Source of the DNA: Thiogranum sp.
GTDB taxonomy: Bacteria > Pseudomonadota > Gammaproteobacteria > DSM-19610
DNA: 64,000 nucleotides
Direction of reading: 5' to 3'
Assembly: GCA_030148805.1 (NCBI GenBank)
Contig: JASBSS010000035.1
Coordinates: 248,001-312,000 of the forward strand
The notes under the pieces were generated by a model. That model did no database searches and was not told the DNA's origin. It was given only the letters and a program-made list of their open reading frames with translations. The position numbers were made by a program, and so were the translations under genes. Positions 26,351 to 34,235 of the stretch are shown here, in pieces. Numbering within the stretch: the stretch's first letter is position 1; each line of letters opens with the position of its first letter.

Positions 26351-27502
26351 GTCCGCGCCAGCGCCGGCCAGCATGCCGGCAAGGTGGCGGCGGCGCGCCT
26401 CGGCGATAGCCCGCCCCAGTTCGGGGCCGTTCAGATCCTGTCGCTCGAGGTCGGCGGCGCGGATGGCCGCGGTCTCGTCGCGGGCCTGTTCCAGGGTGCG
26501 CGCATAGTCTGGCGAAATCAATCCGCACAGGCGGTAGATTTCGAGTAGTTGCAACCAGCGGTTGCGCGCGCGAAACGCGCCGCTACGCTCCAGCGATTGC
26601 AACACGGCATCGGCGCCACCCTGGGCAACGGCCGGCTGCAATGCGATGGCGAGCCGTGCCACCCGGGCATAGTCCCTGGGAACGCGGAAACGTTGGCACA
26701 GTTGTTCCGCCTGGTCGATCCGGACCTGGGGTTCCAGGTCGGCGCCAAGAGAGAACATCAACACGGCGAAGCGAATCAGGGGGTCGCCGCTCGCGCGCGC
26801 GCCGGTGGCCAGGCATTGCAGGGGCGCCGGCAAGGTCTGGCCATGGCCGTCGGCGCCGGCGTATTCCCGTTCGATTTCCGGAAACAGGACCGCCAGGGCA
26901 TGACAGCCGTGCAGGACGGAGAAAAACCGCTCCGGGGTGTCACAGCCGAGCGCCTTGAGCAGTTCCGCCCATACCCGTTCGGCCACCAGATGGTCGACTT
27001 CGCCCTCGGCGACCATGCGTCGCATAAGCGCATTGGTCCCGTGGGCGACGCTGAAGCCCCATTTGCCGAAGCGGGCGGCAAAGCGCGCCACGCGCAGGAT
27101 GCGCACCGGGTCCTCGGCGAACGCCGGGCTGACATGGCGCAGGCGCCCGGCGTCGAGATCGGCGCGCCCACCGTAAGGGTCGATAATGCGGCCGTCGGGG
27201 GCTTGCGCCATGGCGTTGATGGTCAGGTCGCGGCGCAGCAGGTCCTCCTCCAGCGTCACCCCGGGGTCGGCGTGGAATTCGAATCCGTGGTAGCCGGGCG
27301 CGGTTTTGCGTTCGGTGCGCGCCAGCGCGTATTCCTCCTTACTTTGCGGGTGCAGGAACACCGGAAAGTCCTTGCCCACCTGGGTGTAGCCCAGCGCCAG
27401 CATTTCCTGGGGGGTGGCGCCGACGACCACCCAGTCGCGTTCGCCCACCGGCAGTCCGAGGAGGGTGTCGCGCACCGCGCCGCCGACCAGGAAGATTTCC
27501 AT
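26330..27502 (-). CDS. cca: Cca, tRNA CCA-adding enzyme with degenerate HD domain
   Basis: 390 residues. The class II nucleotidyltransferase head is intact: LVGGAVRDTLLGLPVGERDWVVVG, the RRDLTINAMA motif, and EDPVRILRVARFAARFG. It closely parallels E. coli Cca. The downstream HD phosphohydrolase domain is decayed: the E. coli RFATLCHDLGKGL segment reads RFAVLMFSLGADL here, losing the His-Asp pair and Lys. CCA addition should work, but the phosphatase/phosphodiesterase activity of the E. coli-type enzyme probably not. It abuts the SDR gene start. Confidence 0.93.
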   Translation of the reverse strand: MEIFLVGGAVRDTLLGLPVGERDWVVVGATPQEMLALGYTQVGKDFPVFLHPQSKEEYALARTERKTAPGYHGFEFHADPGVTLEEDLLRRDLTINAMAQAPDGRIIDPYGGRADLDAGRLRHVSPAFAEDPVRILRVARFAARFGKWGFSVAHGTNALMRRMVAEGEVDHLVAERVWAELLKALGCDTPERFFSVLHGCHALAVLFPEIEREYAGADGHGQTLPAPLQCLATGARASGDPLIRFAVLMFSLGADLEPQVRIDQAEQLCQRFRVPRDYARVARLAIALQPAVAQGGADAVLQSLERSGAFRARNRWLQLLEIYRLCGLISPDYARTLEQARDETAAIRAADLERQDLNGPELGRAIAEARRRHLAGMLAGAGADSEKERE

Positions 27503-28461
27503 CAGGACGCGCGGCGTGCCCGCGAGCGGTATTCGTCATAGCGCGCCCGGCTGGCATTGGTGCCCAGATACAGCGGCGCCATCGCCTCCACCGAGCTCGG
27601 CGCGACGCCCATCTTGACCAGCGCCGACTGCCCGCACACGCTGTCCTTCTTGAGCGAGTAATAGTTGTCCAGCGTGAACGGCTTGCCGGGCAGCCAGCCC
27701 ATGATCCTGCCCTGCAGCCGTGCCGCGAAATCCGGCAGACCCAGTACCCGGGTGCGCCGTCCGATCAGGGCGGCGGTGAATTCGACCAGTTCGCCCAGGC
27801 GGTATTCGCGCGGGCCGCACAGATCCAGTCGCTGGCCGGCGGTGGCCGGGTGCTCCAGGGCGTAGACAAAAGCCGTCACCACATCGCCAACGTACACGGG
27901 CGCGAAGCGGGCGTCGGCGCAGGCGAGCGGAAACACCGGCCCCGGCAGCGCCCGCAGCAGGCTGGCAAAGCGGCGCAGGAAGCTGTCGCCGGGTCCGAAG
28001 ATCACCGAAGGCCTGAAGCTGGTCACCTCGACCCCCGGCGATTGATGCACCAGGTTTTCCCCCTCCCCCTTGGTCTTGAGATAGCGGCCGTGGGTTTCGT
28101 TGACATCGGCGTTCAGCGCGCTCATATGCAGCAGCCGGCTCACGCTGGCGTCGCGCATGCCTCTGACCACGCTGCGCGGGAGATCGACATGGGCGCGACT
28201 GAAGGTGTTGCGACCGCTTTCGTTGAGGATACCGACCAGATTGACGACGCAATCGTGACCGGCGAACACGTCCGCCAGCTGCGCCGGATCGTAGGGATTG
28301 CCCTGGAGCAATTGCACCTTGGCACCGATACGGAAATCGCGATGCCGTTCCGGGCGGCGGGTGAGCACGCTGACGCGGTGTCCGAGGGCGGCCAGGCGGT
28401 GGACGAGATGGCCGCCGACAAAGCCGGTGCCGCCGATCACGATAATACGTTTAGCCGTCAT
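27502..28461 (-). CDS. NDUFA9-like NAD(P)-binding SDR protein
   Basis: 319 residues from the ATG at 28461 (a GTG 9 nt earlier is possible). RIIVIGGTGFVGGHLVHRLA is an extended-SDR Rossmann motif. FRPSVIFGPGDSFLRRF, PVYVGDVVTAF and LCGPREYRLGELV follow the atypical SDR/NDUFA9 subgroup, which usually lacks the full YxxxK site. Bacterial members are linked to complex I or quinone-related roles without a proven reaction. The last base is shared with the cca start. Confidence 0.88.
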   Translation of the reverse strand: MTAKRIIVIGGTGFVGGHLVHRLAALGHRVSVLTRRPERHRDFRIGAKVQLLQGNPYDPAQLADVFAGHDCVVNLVGILNESGRNTFSRAHVDLPRSVVRGMRDASVSRLLHMSALNADVNETHGRYLKTKGEGENLVHQSPGVEVTSFRPSVIFGPGDSFLRRFASLLRALPGPVFPLACADARFAPVYVGDVVTAFVYALEHPATAGQRLDLCGPREYRLGELVEFTAALIGRRTRVLGLPDFAARLQGRIMGWLPGKPFTLDNYYSLKKDSVCGQSALVKMGVAPSSVEAMAPLYLGTNASRARYDEYRSRARRAS

Positions 28462-28544
28462 GGGTCTCACTTGTTGCGCGCGGCCCTATAGCCTGCGCAT
28501 AAGCCAGGCGCAGGTCAACCCTGCGCGGCGGGCACACGAGGCCT

Positions 28545-30467
28545 TCAATAGCGTTGCTGGACGCTCGGCAGGCGGTTGCTCAAACGGACGAAGGGCTGCT
28601 CCAGCCGCCAATCGAAAATCGTGGCGTAGGTCAGCACCCGGCGCACGTACTTGCGCGTCTCCCGGAACGGGATCAGTTCGGTCCATAGCGTGGCGTCCAT
28701 GTCCTGGTCCTCGGGCAGCCAGCGCGATACCCGGCTCGGGCCGGCGTTGTAGGCGGCGGCGGCCAGCACCGGCGAGCCGTTGTAGCGGGTCATCAGCTTG
28801 TTGAGATAGGCGCTGCCCAGCTGGATGTTCTGTTCCGAATGCAACAAGGCCGCGTTGCCGCGATAGCGGATGTTCAGCGCCCGTGCCGTCTGTTTGCCGG
28901 TCGCCGGCATCAGCTGCATCAGGCCCAGGGCGCCGACCGAGGAGACGGCGTCCTCCATGAAGGCGCTCTCCTGGCGGATCACGCCATAGATCAGTGCCGG
29001 ATCGAGGTCGTAACGCCGGGCATTGGCGAAGATGGATTCGCGGTGCGGCAGCGGGAAGCGCAGGCTCAGGTCGGACCAGTATTTGGCCTGGGCGGCGGCG
29101 ATAATGGCGCGGTCGTGCCAGCCCCAGCGGTGGGCGAGCAGCGCCGCGGCGCGCAATTGGTCGGCGCCAAGACCGCGGGTGGCGTGGAACCACTCGCGCC
29201 TCGCGTCGAGACGGTTGCCGGTGAAGAACAGCTCGCGCGCGCGCGCGATGCCGGGCAGGGACTCGACCGTCTCCAGCGTCTGGGGCGTGCTCGGGGCGCG
29301 GTTGTCGCCCATCTGATAGGGGCGTTGCAGCCGGTCGGCGGCGAGAAAGCCGAAGTAGCTGCGCTCGCCACTGAGACGCGCGTACTCGGTATAGGCATCA
29401 CCGGTGGCGCCGGCGGCGTCGAGGGCACGGGCGCGCCAGTAACGCCAGTTGTCCTCATCGCGACTGCGTGCATCCAGTTCGTCGATGCGCTGCACGGCGG
29501 TGCGCCAGTCGCGGTGCGACAGGGCAATACGCACGCGCCATTGACGGATGTCGCTGTCGGCGGCGACATCGGGTACGGCGTCGAGCCAGCGGGCGGCCTC
29601 GGCATAGCCGCTGACCGCCCCATTGAGCGCGATCCGGCGCACAATCGCGCCGCGCTGCTGGGCGCTGAAGTGATGTTGCGCCGCCAACGCCTGCCAGTGC
29701 TTCCAGGCCTGGTCGGGTTTGTAGCGCGCCAGGCGCTGCAAGGCGTGCGCCAGGATTTCACGTACCAGGGGGGAGTCCTGCTGCGCCCATGGCGCTTTGA
29801 TCGCCGCGGTGGGGCGCCGATGGGCCTGTTGCCAGCGCTCGACCCAGCGTCGGTCCTGCGCCGAAAGCCCCTTGGCGAGATAGGCGGCAAGACTGGATTT
29901 CTGGTTGGCGAAGGCCAGCCGGATGCGCTGCCAGATCAAGTCGCTGTTGATCATGCCCTGGGCGTAGAGCTGGTCGAAGGCCGGGTCGCAGGCGTCGGGT
30001 TGCGAGCGTCCCACCAGCCACAGCTGCAACGCCTCCTGCAGCGCCGCCTTGCGCTCGCCGGTTTGCAGGCGCGCGCGCACGGCGTAGCACTGCAGGGTGG
30101 TGGATGACTGCGGCGTATAGAACGCCAGATAGGTTGTCCAGTCCTTTTGCCGGCCAAGCCGGTGCAACCAGCTGGCCTGCAGACGCCCGGCCACCGGTTG
30201 GTCCTGATAGCGATCGAGAAAATCCTTCACCCGGCCCGCTTTGGCGGTGGGTAGCGCGGCGCGCAGTTCCCAGTACTCCAGATAGGAATAAAGCGCGTAG
30301 TCTTCCAGCGAATGTTTCAGTTTGCGGTACTCGGCGCTCTTGCCGGCGCGCAGCGCCGCTTCGGCCTGTTGGAACTGCTCGCGTTCTTTGTCGAGACGGT
30401 CGGCATAACCGCTGTGGGTCAACAGCAGCAGCGTGAGCGCCGAGAAACATTGTAAGTACCGCAGCAT
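28545..30467 (-). CDS. slt: Soluble lytic murein transglycosylase, Slt70-like
   Basis: 640 residues with a signal peptide (MLRYLQCFSALTLLLLTHSGYA). A long alpha-superhelical ring domain (residues about 25-440) precedes the C-terminal SLT domain, where YGVIRQESAFMEDAVSSVGALGLMQLMPAT holds the catalytic Glu. AAYNAGPSRVSRWLP is the family's second signature. It cleaves peptidoglycan glycan strands in the periplasm to 1,6-anhydro ends. Confidence 0.95.
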   Translation of the reverse strand: MLRYLQCFSALTLLLLTHSGYADRLDKEREQFQQAEAALRAGKSAEYRKLKHSLEDYALYSYLEYWELRAALPTAKAGRVKDFLDRYQDQPVAGRLQASWLHRLGRQKDWTTYLAFYTPQSSTTLQCYAVRARLQTGERKAALQEALQLWLVGRSQPDACDPAFDQLYAQGMINSDLIWQRIRLAFANQKSSLAAYLAKGLSAQDRRWVERWQQAHRRPTAAIKAPWAQQDSPLVREILAHALQRLARYKPDQAWKHWQALAAQHHFSAQQRGAIVRRIALNGAVSGYAEAARWLDAVPDVAADSDIRQWRVRIALSHRDWRTAVQRIDELDARSRDEDNWRYWRARALDAAGATGDAYTEYARLSGERSYFGFLAADRLQRPYQMGDNRAPSTPQTLETVESLPGIARARELFFTGNRLDARREWFHATRGLGADQLRAAALLAHRWGWHDRAIIAAAQAKYWSDLSLRFPLPHRESIFANARRYDLDPALIYGVIRQESAFMEDAVSSVGALGLMQLMPATGKQTARALNIRYRGNAALLHSEQNIQLGSAYLNKLMTRYNGSPVLAAAAYNAGPSRVSRWLPEDQDMDATLWTELIPFRETRKYVRRVLTYATIFDWRLEQPFVRLSNRLPSVQQRY

Positions 30468-30539
30468 ATTTTATCGTGCGTCGGGCGTGCTTCGGGCACG
30501 TTTCGCCATTAACAATAAAAGACTCATCGAGCGGGTACA

Positions 30540-31361
30540 ATGGCGGCGATGAATATTTTTTTCCTGCTGTTCGCCTGTCTGTTGCTGGGGGCTTTTGCCG
30601 GTACGCTGGCCGGCCTGCTCGGCATCGGCGGCGGTCTGATCATCGTGCCGATACTCGCGGCGCTGTTTCAGCTGCAGGGCTTCGCCGGCGATCACCTCAT
30701 GCAACTGGCGGTGGGCACTTCGCTGGCGAGCATCCTGTTCACCGCCCTGGCCTCGGCCTGGGCGCATCACCGCCACGGGGCCGTCGCCTGGCCGCTGGTG
30801 TGGCAGCTCGCTGTGGGCATCGCTGCCGGCGCCTGGGCCGGCGGGTGGCTGGCGCGGTGGCTGGGCGGGCAGCGCCTGGCGCTGGTGTTCGCGGTCTTCG
30901 AGCTCCTGGTGGCGGCGCAACTGGCCTTCGGCGGCGCGCCGGCGGCGCATCGCCGCGCGCCCGGGGCCCTACGCAACGGCGTGGCCGGCGGCGGCATCGG
31001 CCTGTTGTCGGCGCTGTTAGGGATTGGCGGTGGCACGATGACCGTGCCCTGGTTGGTGTGGCACAACCTCGAGATGCGCCGCGCCGTGGCGACAGCCGCG
31101 GCTTGTGGCCTGCCCATTGCGCTGGTGGGGTCGCTGAGTTTTCTGACCGCCGGCTGGAATCAGGCAGGCTTGCCCGCCGGTGCGACCGGTTACATCTACT
31201 GGCCCGCGGTGGCGGCCATCAGCGCCGCCAGCGTCCTGGGCGCGCCGCTCGGCGCCCACCTGGCGCATCGGTTGCCACAGCGCCGTCTGCGGCACCTGTT
31301 CGCGGGCTTCTTGACGCTGTTGGGGTTGTGGATGCTCTACAGCGGGTTGCGGGCGGCGTGA
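30540..31361 (+). CDS. TauE/SafE-family anion exporter
   Basis: 273 residues with eight predicted membrane helices in two repeats, each with the glycine-rich family motif (GTLAGLLGIGGGLIIVPIL near residue 20, GGIGLLSALLGIGGGTMTVPWL near 155). Family members export sulfite, sulfoacetate or related anions. Its position a few kb from soeABC, sat and aprBA makes sulfite a reasonable guess. It is divergent from slt. Confidence 0.9.
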   Translation: MAAMNIFFLLFACLLLGAFAGTLAGLLGIGGGLIIVPILAALFQLQGFAGDHLMQLAVGTSLASILFTALASAWAHHRHGAVAWPLVWQLAVGIAAGAWAGGWLARWLGGQRLALVFAVFELLVAAQLAFGGAPAAHRRAPGALRNGVAGGGIGLLSALLGIGGGTMTVPWLVWHNLEMRRAVATAAACGLPIALVGSLSFLTAGWNQAGLPAGATGYIYWPAVAAISAASVLGAPLGAHLAHRLPQRRLRHLFAGFLTLLGLWMLYSGLRAA

Positions 31362-31384
31362 GTCGCCGCCCTGTTCGCGGCGTC

Positions 31385-32365
31385 TCAGCCGCCGGTCAGC
31401 GACATGAAACGCACCACCTGTTCGGGCTTTTCGGTGAACTCATGCCGCTCGGGTTTTTTGGCGATGGCCGCCACCAGGGTCTGTTCGAGTTCCCGGTCGC
31501 TGATCCCTTGACGCAACAGGGTTCGCAGTTCGACCTTGTCGTCCTGGCCGAGGCAGAGATAGAGGGTGCCGTCGACCGCCAGCCGCACCCGATTGCAACT
31601 GGCGCAGAAATGTTGCGAGATCGGCGTGATGAAGCCGATCCTGAGCGCCGTCCCGGCCACCTGTACGTAGCGTGCCGGTCCACCCCCGGGCATGACGCCC
31701 GGAATCAGTTCGAAACGTTTCTCCAGGCGGGCGCGCACCGTCTGCAAGTCGACGTAGCGCGCACTGGCGGCGCGCCCGGTCGTCCCCATCGGCATGGTTT
31801 CGATGAAGCGCAGGGTGAAGTCGTGTTCGAGACAGAATTCGACCATGTCCTCGACTTCGTCGTCGTTGACGCCGCCCATCACCACCATGTTGATCTTGAT
31901 CGGCGCGAACCCCGCCTGCTTGCCGGCCATCAAGCCGCGCAGCACCTTGTCCAGCTTGCCCTGGGTGATGGCCTTGAAGCGCTCGGCGCGCAGACTGTCC
32001 AGGCTGACGTTGATACGCGAGACGCCCGCGGCTTTCAGCGCCGTGGCCTGTTTGTCCAGGCGGGTAGCGTTGGTGCTGAGGGAGAGGTCCTCGACACCGG
32101 GCAGGGCGCGCAGGCGTTGTGCCAATAAAGGGATGTCCTTGCGTACCAGCGGTTCGCCGCCGGTCAGGCGTATGCGGCTGACGCCCAGGCGCGCGAAGGC
32201 GCCGATGACGCGTTCGATCTCGGCGAAGCTCAGCCAGTGCTCGGGCACCTCGAAATCGCTGAAACCGCGCGGCATGCAATAGTCGCAGCGCAGGTCGCAG
32301 CGGTCGGTGACCGACAGCCGCACGTAGTCGATGCTTCTGCCAAACGGGTCGCGCAGGGATTTCAT
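31385..32365 (-). CDS. moaA: MoaA, GTP 3',8-cyclase
   Basis: 326 residues. The radical-SAM cluster motif is VTDRCDLRCDYC near the N-terminus. GGEPLVR, FIETMPMG and the C-terminal second cluster CASCNRVRLAVDGTLYLCL are all present, and the protein ends in the functional Gly-Gly. It makes the first molybdopterin intermediate. Lying 132 bp downstream of soeC on the same strand, it may help supply cofactor for the SoeA subunit. Confidence 0.96.
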   Translation of the reverse strand: MKSLRDPFGRSIDYVRLSVTDRCDLRCDYCMPRGFSDFEVPEHWLSFAEIERVIGAFARLGVSRIRLTGGEPLVRKDIPLLAQRLRALPGVEDLSLSTNATRLDKQATALKAAGVSRINVSLDSLRAERFKAITQGKLDKVLRGLMAGKQAGFAPIKINMVVMGGVNDDEVEDMVEFCLEHDFTLRFIETMPMGTTGRAASARYVDLQTVRARLEKRFELIPGVMPGGGPARYVQVAGTALRIGFITPISQHFCASCNRVRLAVDGTLYLCLGQDDKVELRTLLRQGISDRELEQTLVAAIAKKPERHEFTEKPEQVVRFMSLTGG

Positions 32366-32497
32366 GGAATCAGCATAGTCCCGGGTGGTGAAAACGGCAA
32401 CCGCGTCGTCCCAAGTCGCCGCGGCCGCCGCCCAGTGTGGGGGTTGGGCCGCAGTGGCGGCGCGCCAGGCCGGGGCGCCGCCGGTCGCGCCACGCCT

Positions 32498-33478
32498 TCA
32501 GCCCACCGTCTGGTAATACAGGTTCTGGGGGTGGTTGGCCTGGGCAAAGAAGAACCAACGGTCGGCCAGCAGGCCGACGTACTGGATGGCGAAGGCGAGG
32601 GCGAAAATCAGCACCGCGCCGCCGCCCATTCCCAACGCCAGCAGGATCACCGGAAGCGGGAAGACGGTCACCAGGAAGAACCATTTGATGCTCTTGAACA
32701 CCGCCTGCGGCGCCCCGTGGAAGAACTCGCGCGTATTGAACGAGCCGGTCATGAAACCCTGCGACTTCTGCGTGATGCGGCTGTGGCGGATGCCGATGGC
32801 CGTGCGCAGCGAGGACTTGTGCTTGATGCGCTTGTTGCGGATCAGGCTGGCCACCCGCGTGACCATCGCCGCCAGCGTCAGCAGGACCGCCCAGCCGGCG
32901 TAGAAGTCGGTCAACTGCGAGTGCTGATAGGCGGCAAACGCGGTAGCGAGCGTGAAGCCCGAGGCCGAACCGAGCAGGGTATAGTTGACCACTGTCAGCG
33001 GCGTCGCCCATTCCTGCAGAAATTTGATACAGGCGTAGATCATGCCGGTGCAGAGAAACAGCAGGAAGGCCACCACCGTGGTCAGCGCGCCGATCACCAG
33101 CGACAGGTCGACCCGAAAGGTTTCGCGAAATGTGAACAGCACCGGGTTGAGGTCGAAATAGTGCACCAGCCCGTAGAGTGTCACCAGCCCCATGAACGCC
33201 GGCAACACGATGACTTCGCGCGACAGCCAGGAGGTGCGCCAGCGGGCGATGGCGCGCCAGCCGCGCTCCGGGTGTCCGAGGTGGAAAAAAGACGCCAACA
33301 GGCCGGCGGCCAGGAACGCGAGCGCGATCAGCGAGCCAATGCCGTAGTGGGTGTGCGAGTCCTCCACCGGCACCACCTCGACGACTGAATACAACTGCCC
33401 GGTATACAGGGCCAGAAACAGACCCTGGCCGACGCCGATCAGGGTGGTTAGGAAAATAACGGAAAATGCGGGATGCAT
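32498..33478 (-). CDS. soeC: SoeC, membrane anchor of sulfite dehydrogenase (DmsC-type)
   Basis: 326 residues from the ATG at 33478, with CAGGAG upstream; the frame continuing to 33535 lacks a ribosome site. Eight or nine membrane helices and the HPAFSVIFLTTLIGVGQGLF, FFHLGHPERGWRAI and FLCTGMIYACIKFL segments match the DmsC/SoeC anchor family rather than NrfD. It should pass electrons from SoeB to the quinone pool. It is the last gene of soeABC, 22 bp after soeB. Confidence 0.9.
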   Translation of the reverse strand: MHPAFSVIFLTTLIGVGQGLFLALYTGQLYSVVEVVPVEDSHTHYGIGSLIALAFLAAGLLASFFHLGHPERGWRAIARWRTSWLSREVIVLPAFMGLVTLYGLVHYFDLNPVLFTFRETFRVDLSLVIGALTTVVAFLLFLCTGMIYACIKFLQEWATPLTVVNYTLLGSASGFTLATAFAAYQHSQLTDFYAGWAVLLTLAAMVTRVASLIRNKRIKHKSSLRTAIGIRHSRITQKSQGFMTGSFNTREFFHGAPQAVFKSIKWFFLVTVFPLPVILLALGMGGGAVLIFALAFAIQYVGLLADRWFFFAQANHPQNLYYQTVG

Positions 33479-33500
33479 GCGGGTTGTGCTCCTGAAGCTA

Positions 33501-34232
33501 TTACCACGAGGTGACGTCGTCGAGGGTCGGCGCATCCTTGTCCGGCATGGGCAGCTGGCGCTCTTTCTTCAACGGGTTGTCGACGCGCGTCAGCTCGTCT
33601 TCGTGAATGGTGATACGGGTCTTGCTGCGCGGCAGGTAGTGGTTGGCCGGGCGGGTGCCCCACTCGGGCATCAACTGGTAGCCGCCACGCTCGCGGATGG
33701 CCTCGGCCACTTCCGAATCGGGGTCGTCGACATCGCCGAACAGCCGGGCGTTGGTCGGGCAGGCCATGACACAAGCCGGTTTGCGCTCGTTTTCCGGCAG
33801 CGAGTGATCGTAGATCCGATCCACGCACAGGGTGCACTTCTTCATCACCTTCTGGTGCTCGTCGAGTTCGCGCACGCCGTAGGGGCAGGCCCAGGAGCAG
33901 TACTTGCAGCCGATGCACTTGTCGTAGTCGACCAGCACGATGCCGTCCTCGTCGCGCTTGTAGCTGGCGCCGGTGGGGCAGACCGGCACGCACGGCGGGT
34001 CCTCGCAGTGCAGGCAGCTCTTGGGGAAGTGGACCGTTTCGGTGTTGGGGAATTCGCCGACTTCGAAGGTCTGTACCCGGTTGAAGAATGTGCCGGTCGG
34101 ATCGTGACTGAAGGGGTTCATGTCCGACAGGTAACCGGCGCTGCCGGAGGTGTTCCATTCCTTGCAGCTGGTGACACAGGCGTGGCAGCCCACGCAGACG
34201 TTGAGGTCGATAACCAATGCGAGTTGAGTCAT
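33501..34232 (-). CDS. soeB: SoeB, iron-sulfur subunit of sulfite dehydrogenase
   Basis: 243 residues with four ferredoxin-type cysteine clusters: CVGCHACVTSCKEWN, CEDPPCVPVCPTGAS, CIGCKYCSWACPYG and CTLCVDRI. This is the DmsB/SoeB pattern that moves electrons from the molybdenum subunit to the membrane anchor. No signal peptide is present. It starts 3 bp after the soeA stop. Confidence 0.95.
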   Translation of the reverse strand: MTQLALVIDLNVCVGCHACVTSCKEWNTSGSAGYLSDMNPFSHDPTGTFFNRVQTFEVGEFPNTETVHFPKSCLHCEDPPCVPVCPTGASYKRDEDGIVLVDYDKCIGCKYCSWACPYGVRELDEHQKVMKKCTLCVDRIYDHSLPENERKPACVMACPTNARLFGDVDDPDSEVAEAIRERGGYQLMPEWGTRPANHYLPRSKTRITIHEDELTRVDNPLKKERQLPMPDKDAPTLDDVTSW

Positions 34233-34235
34233 GAT

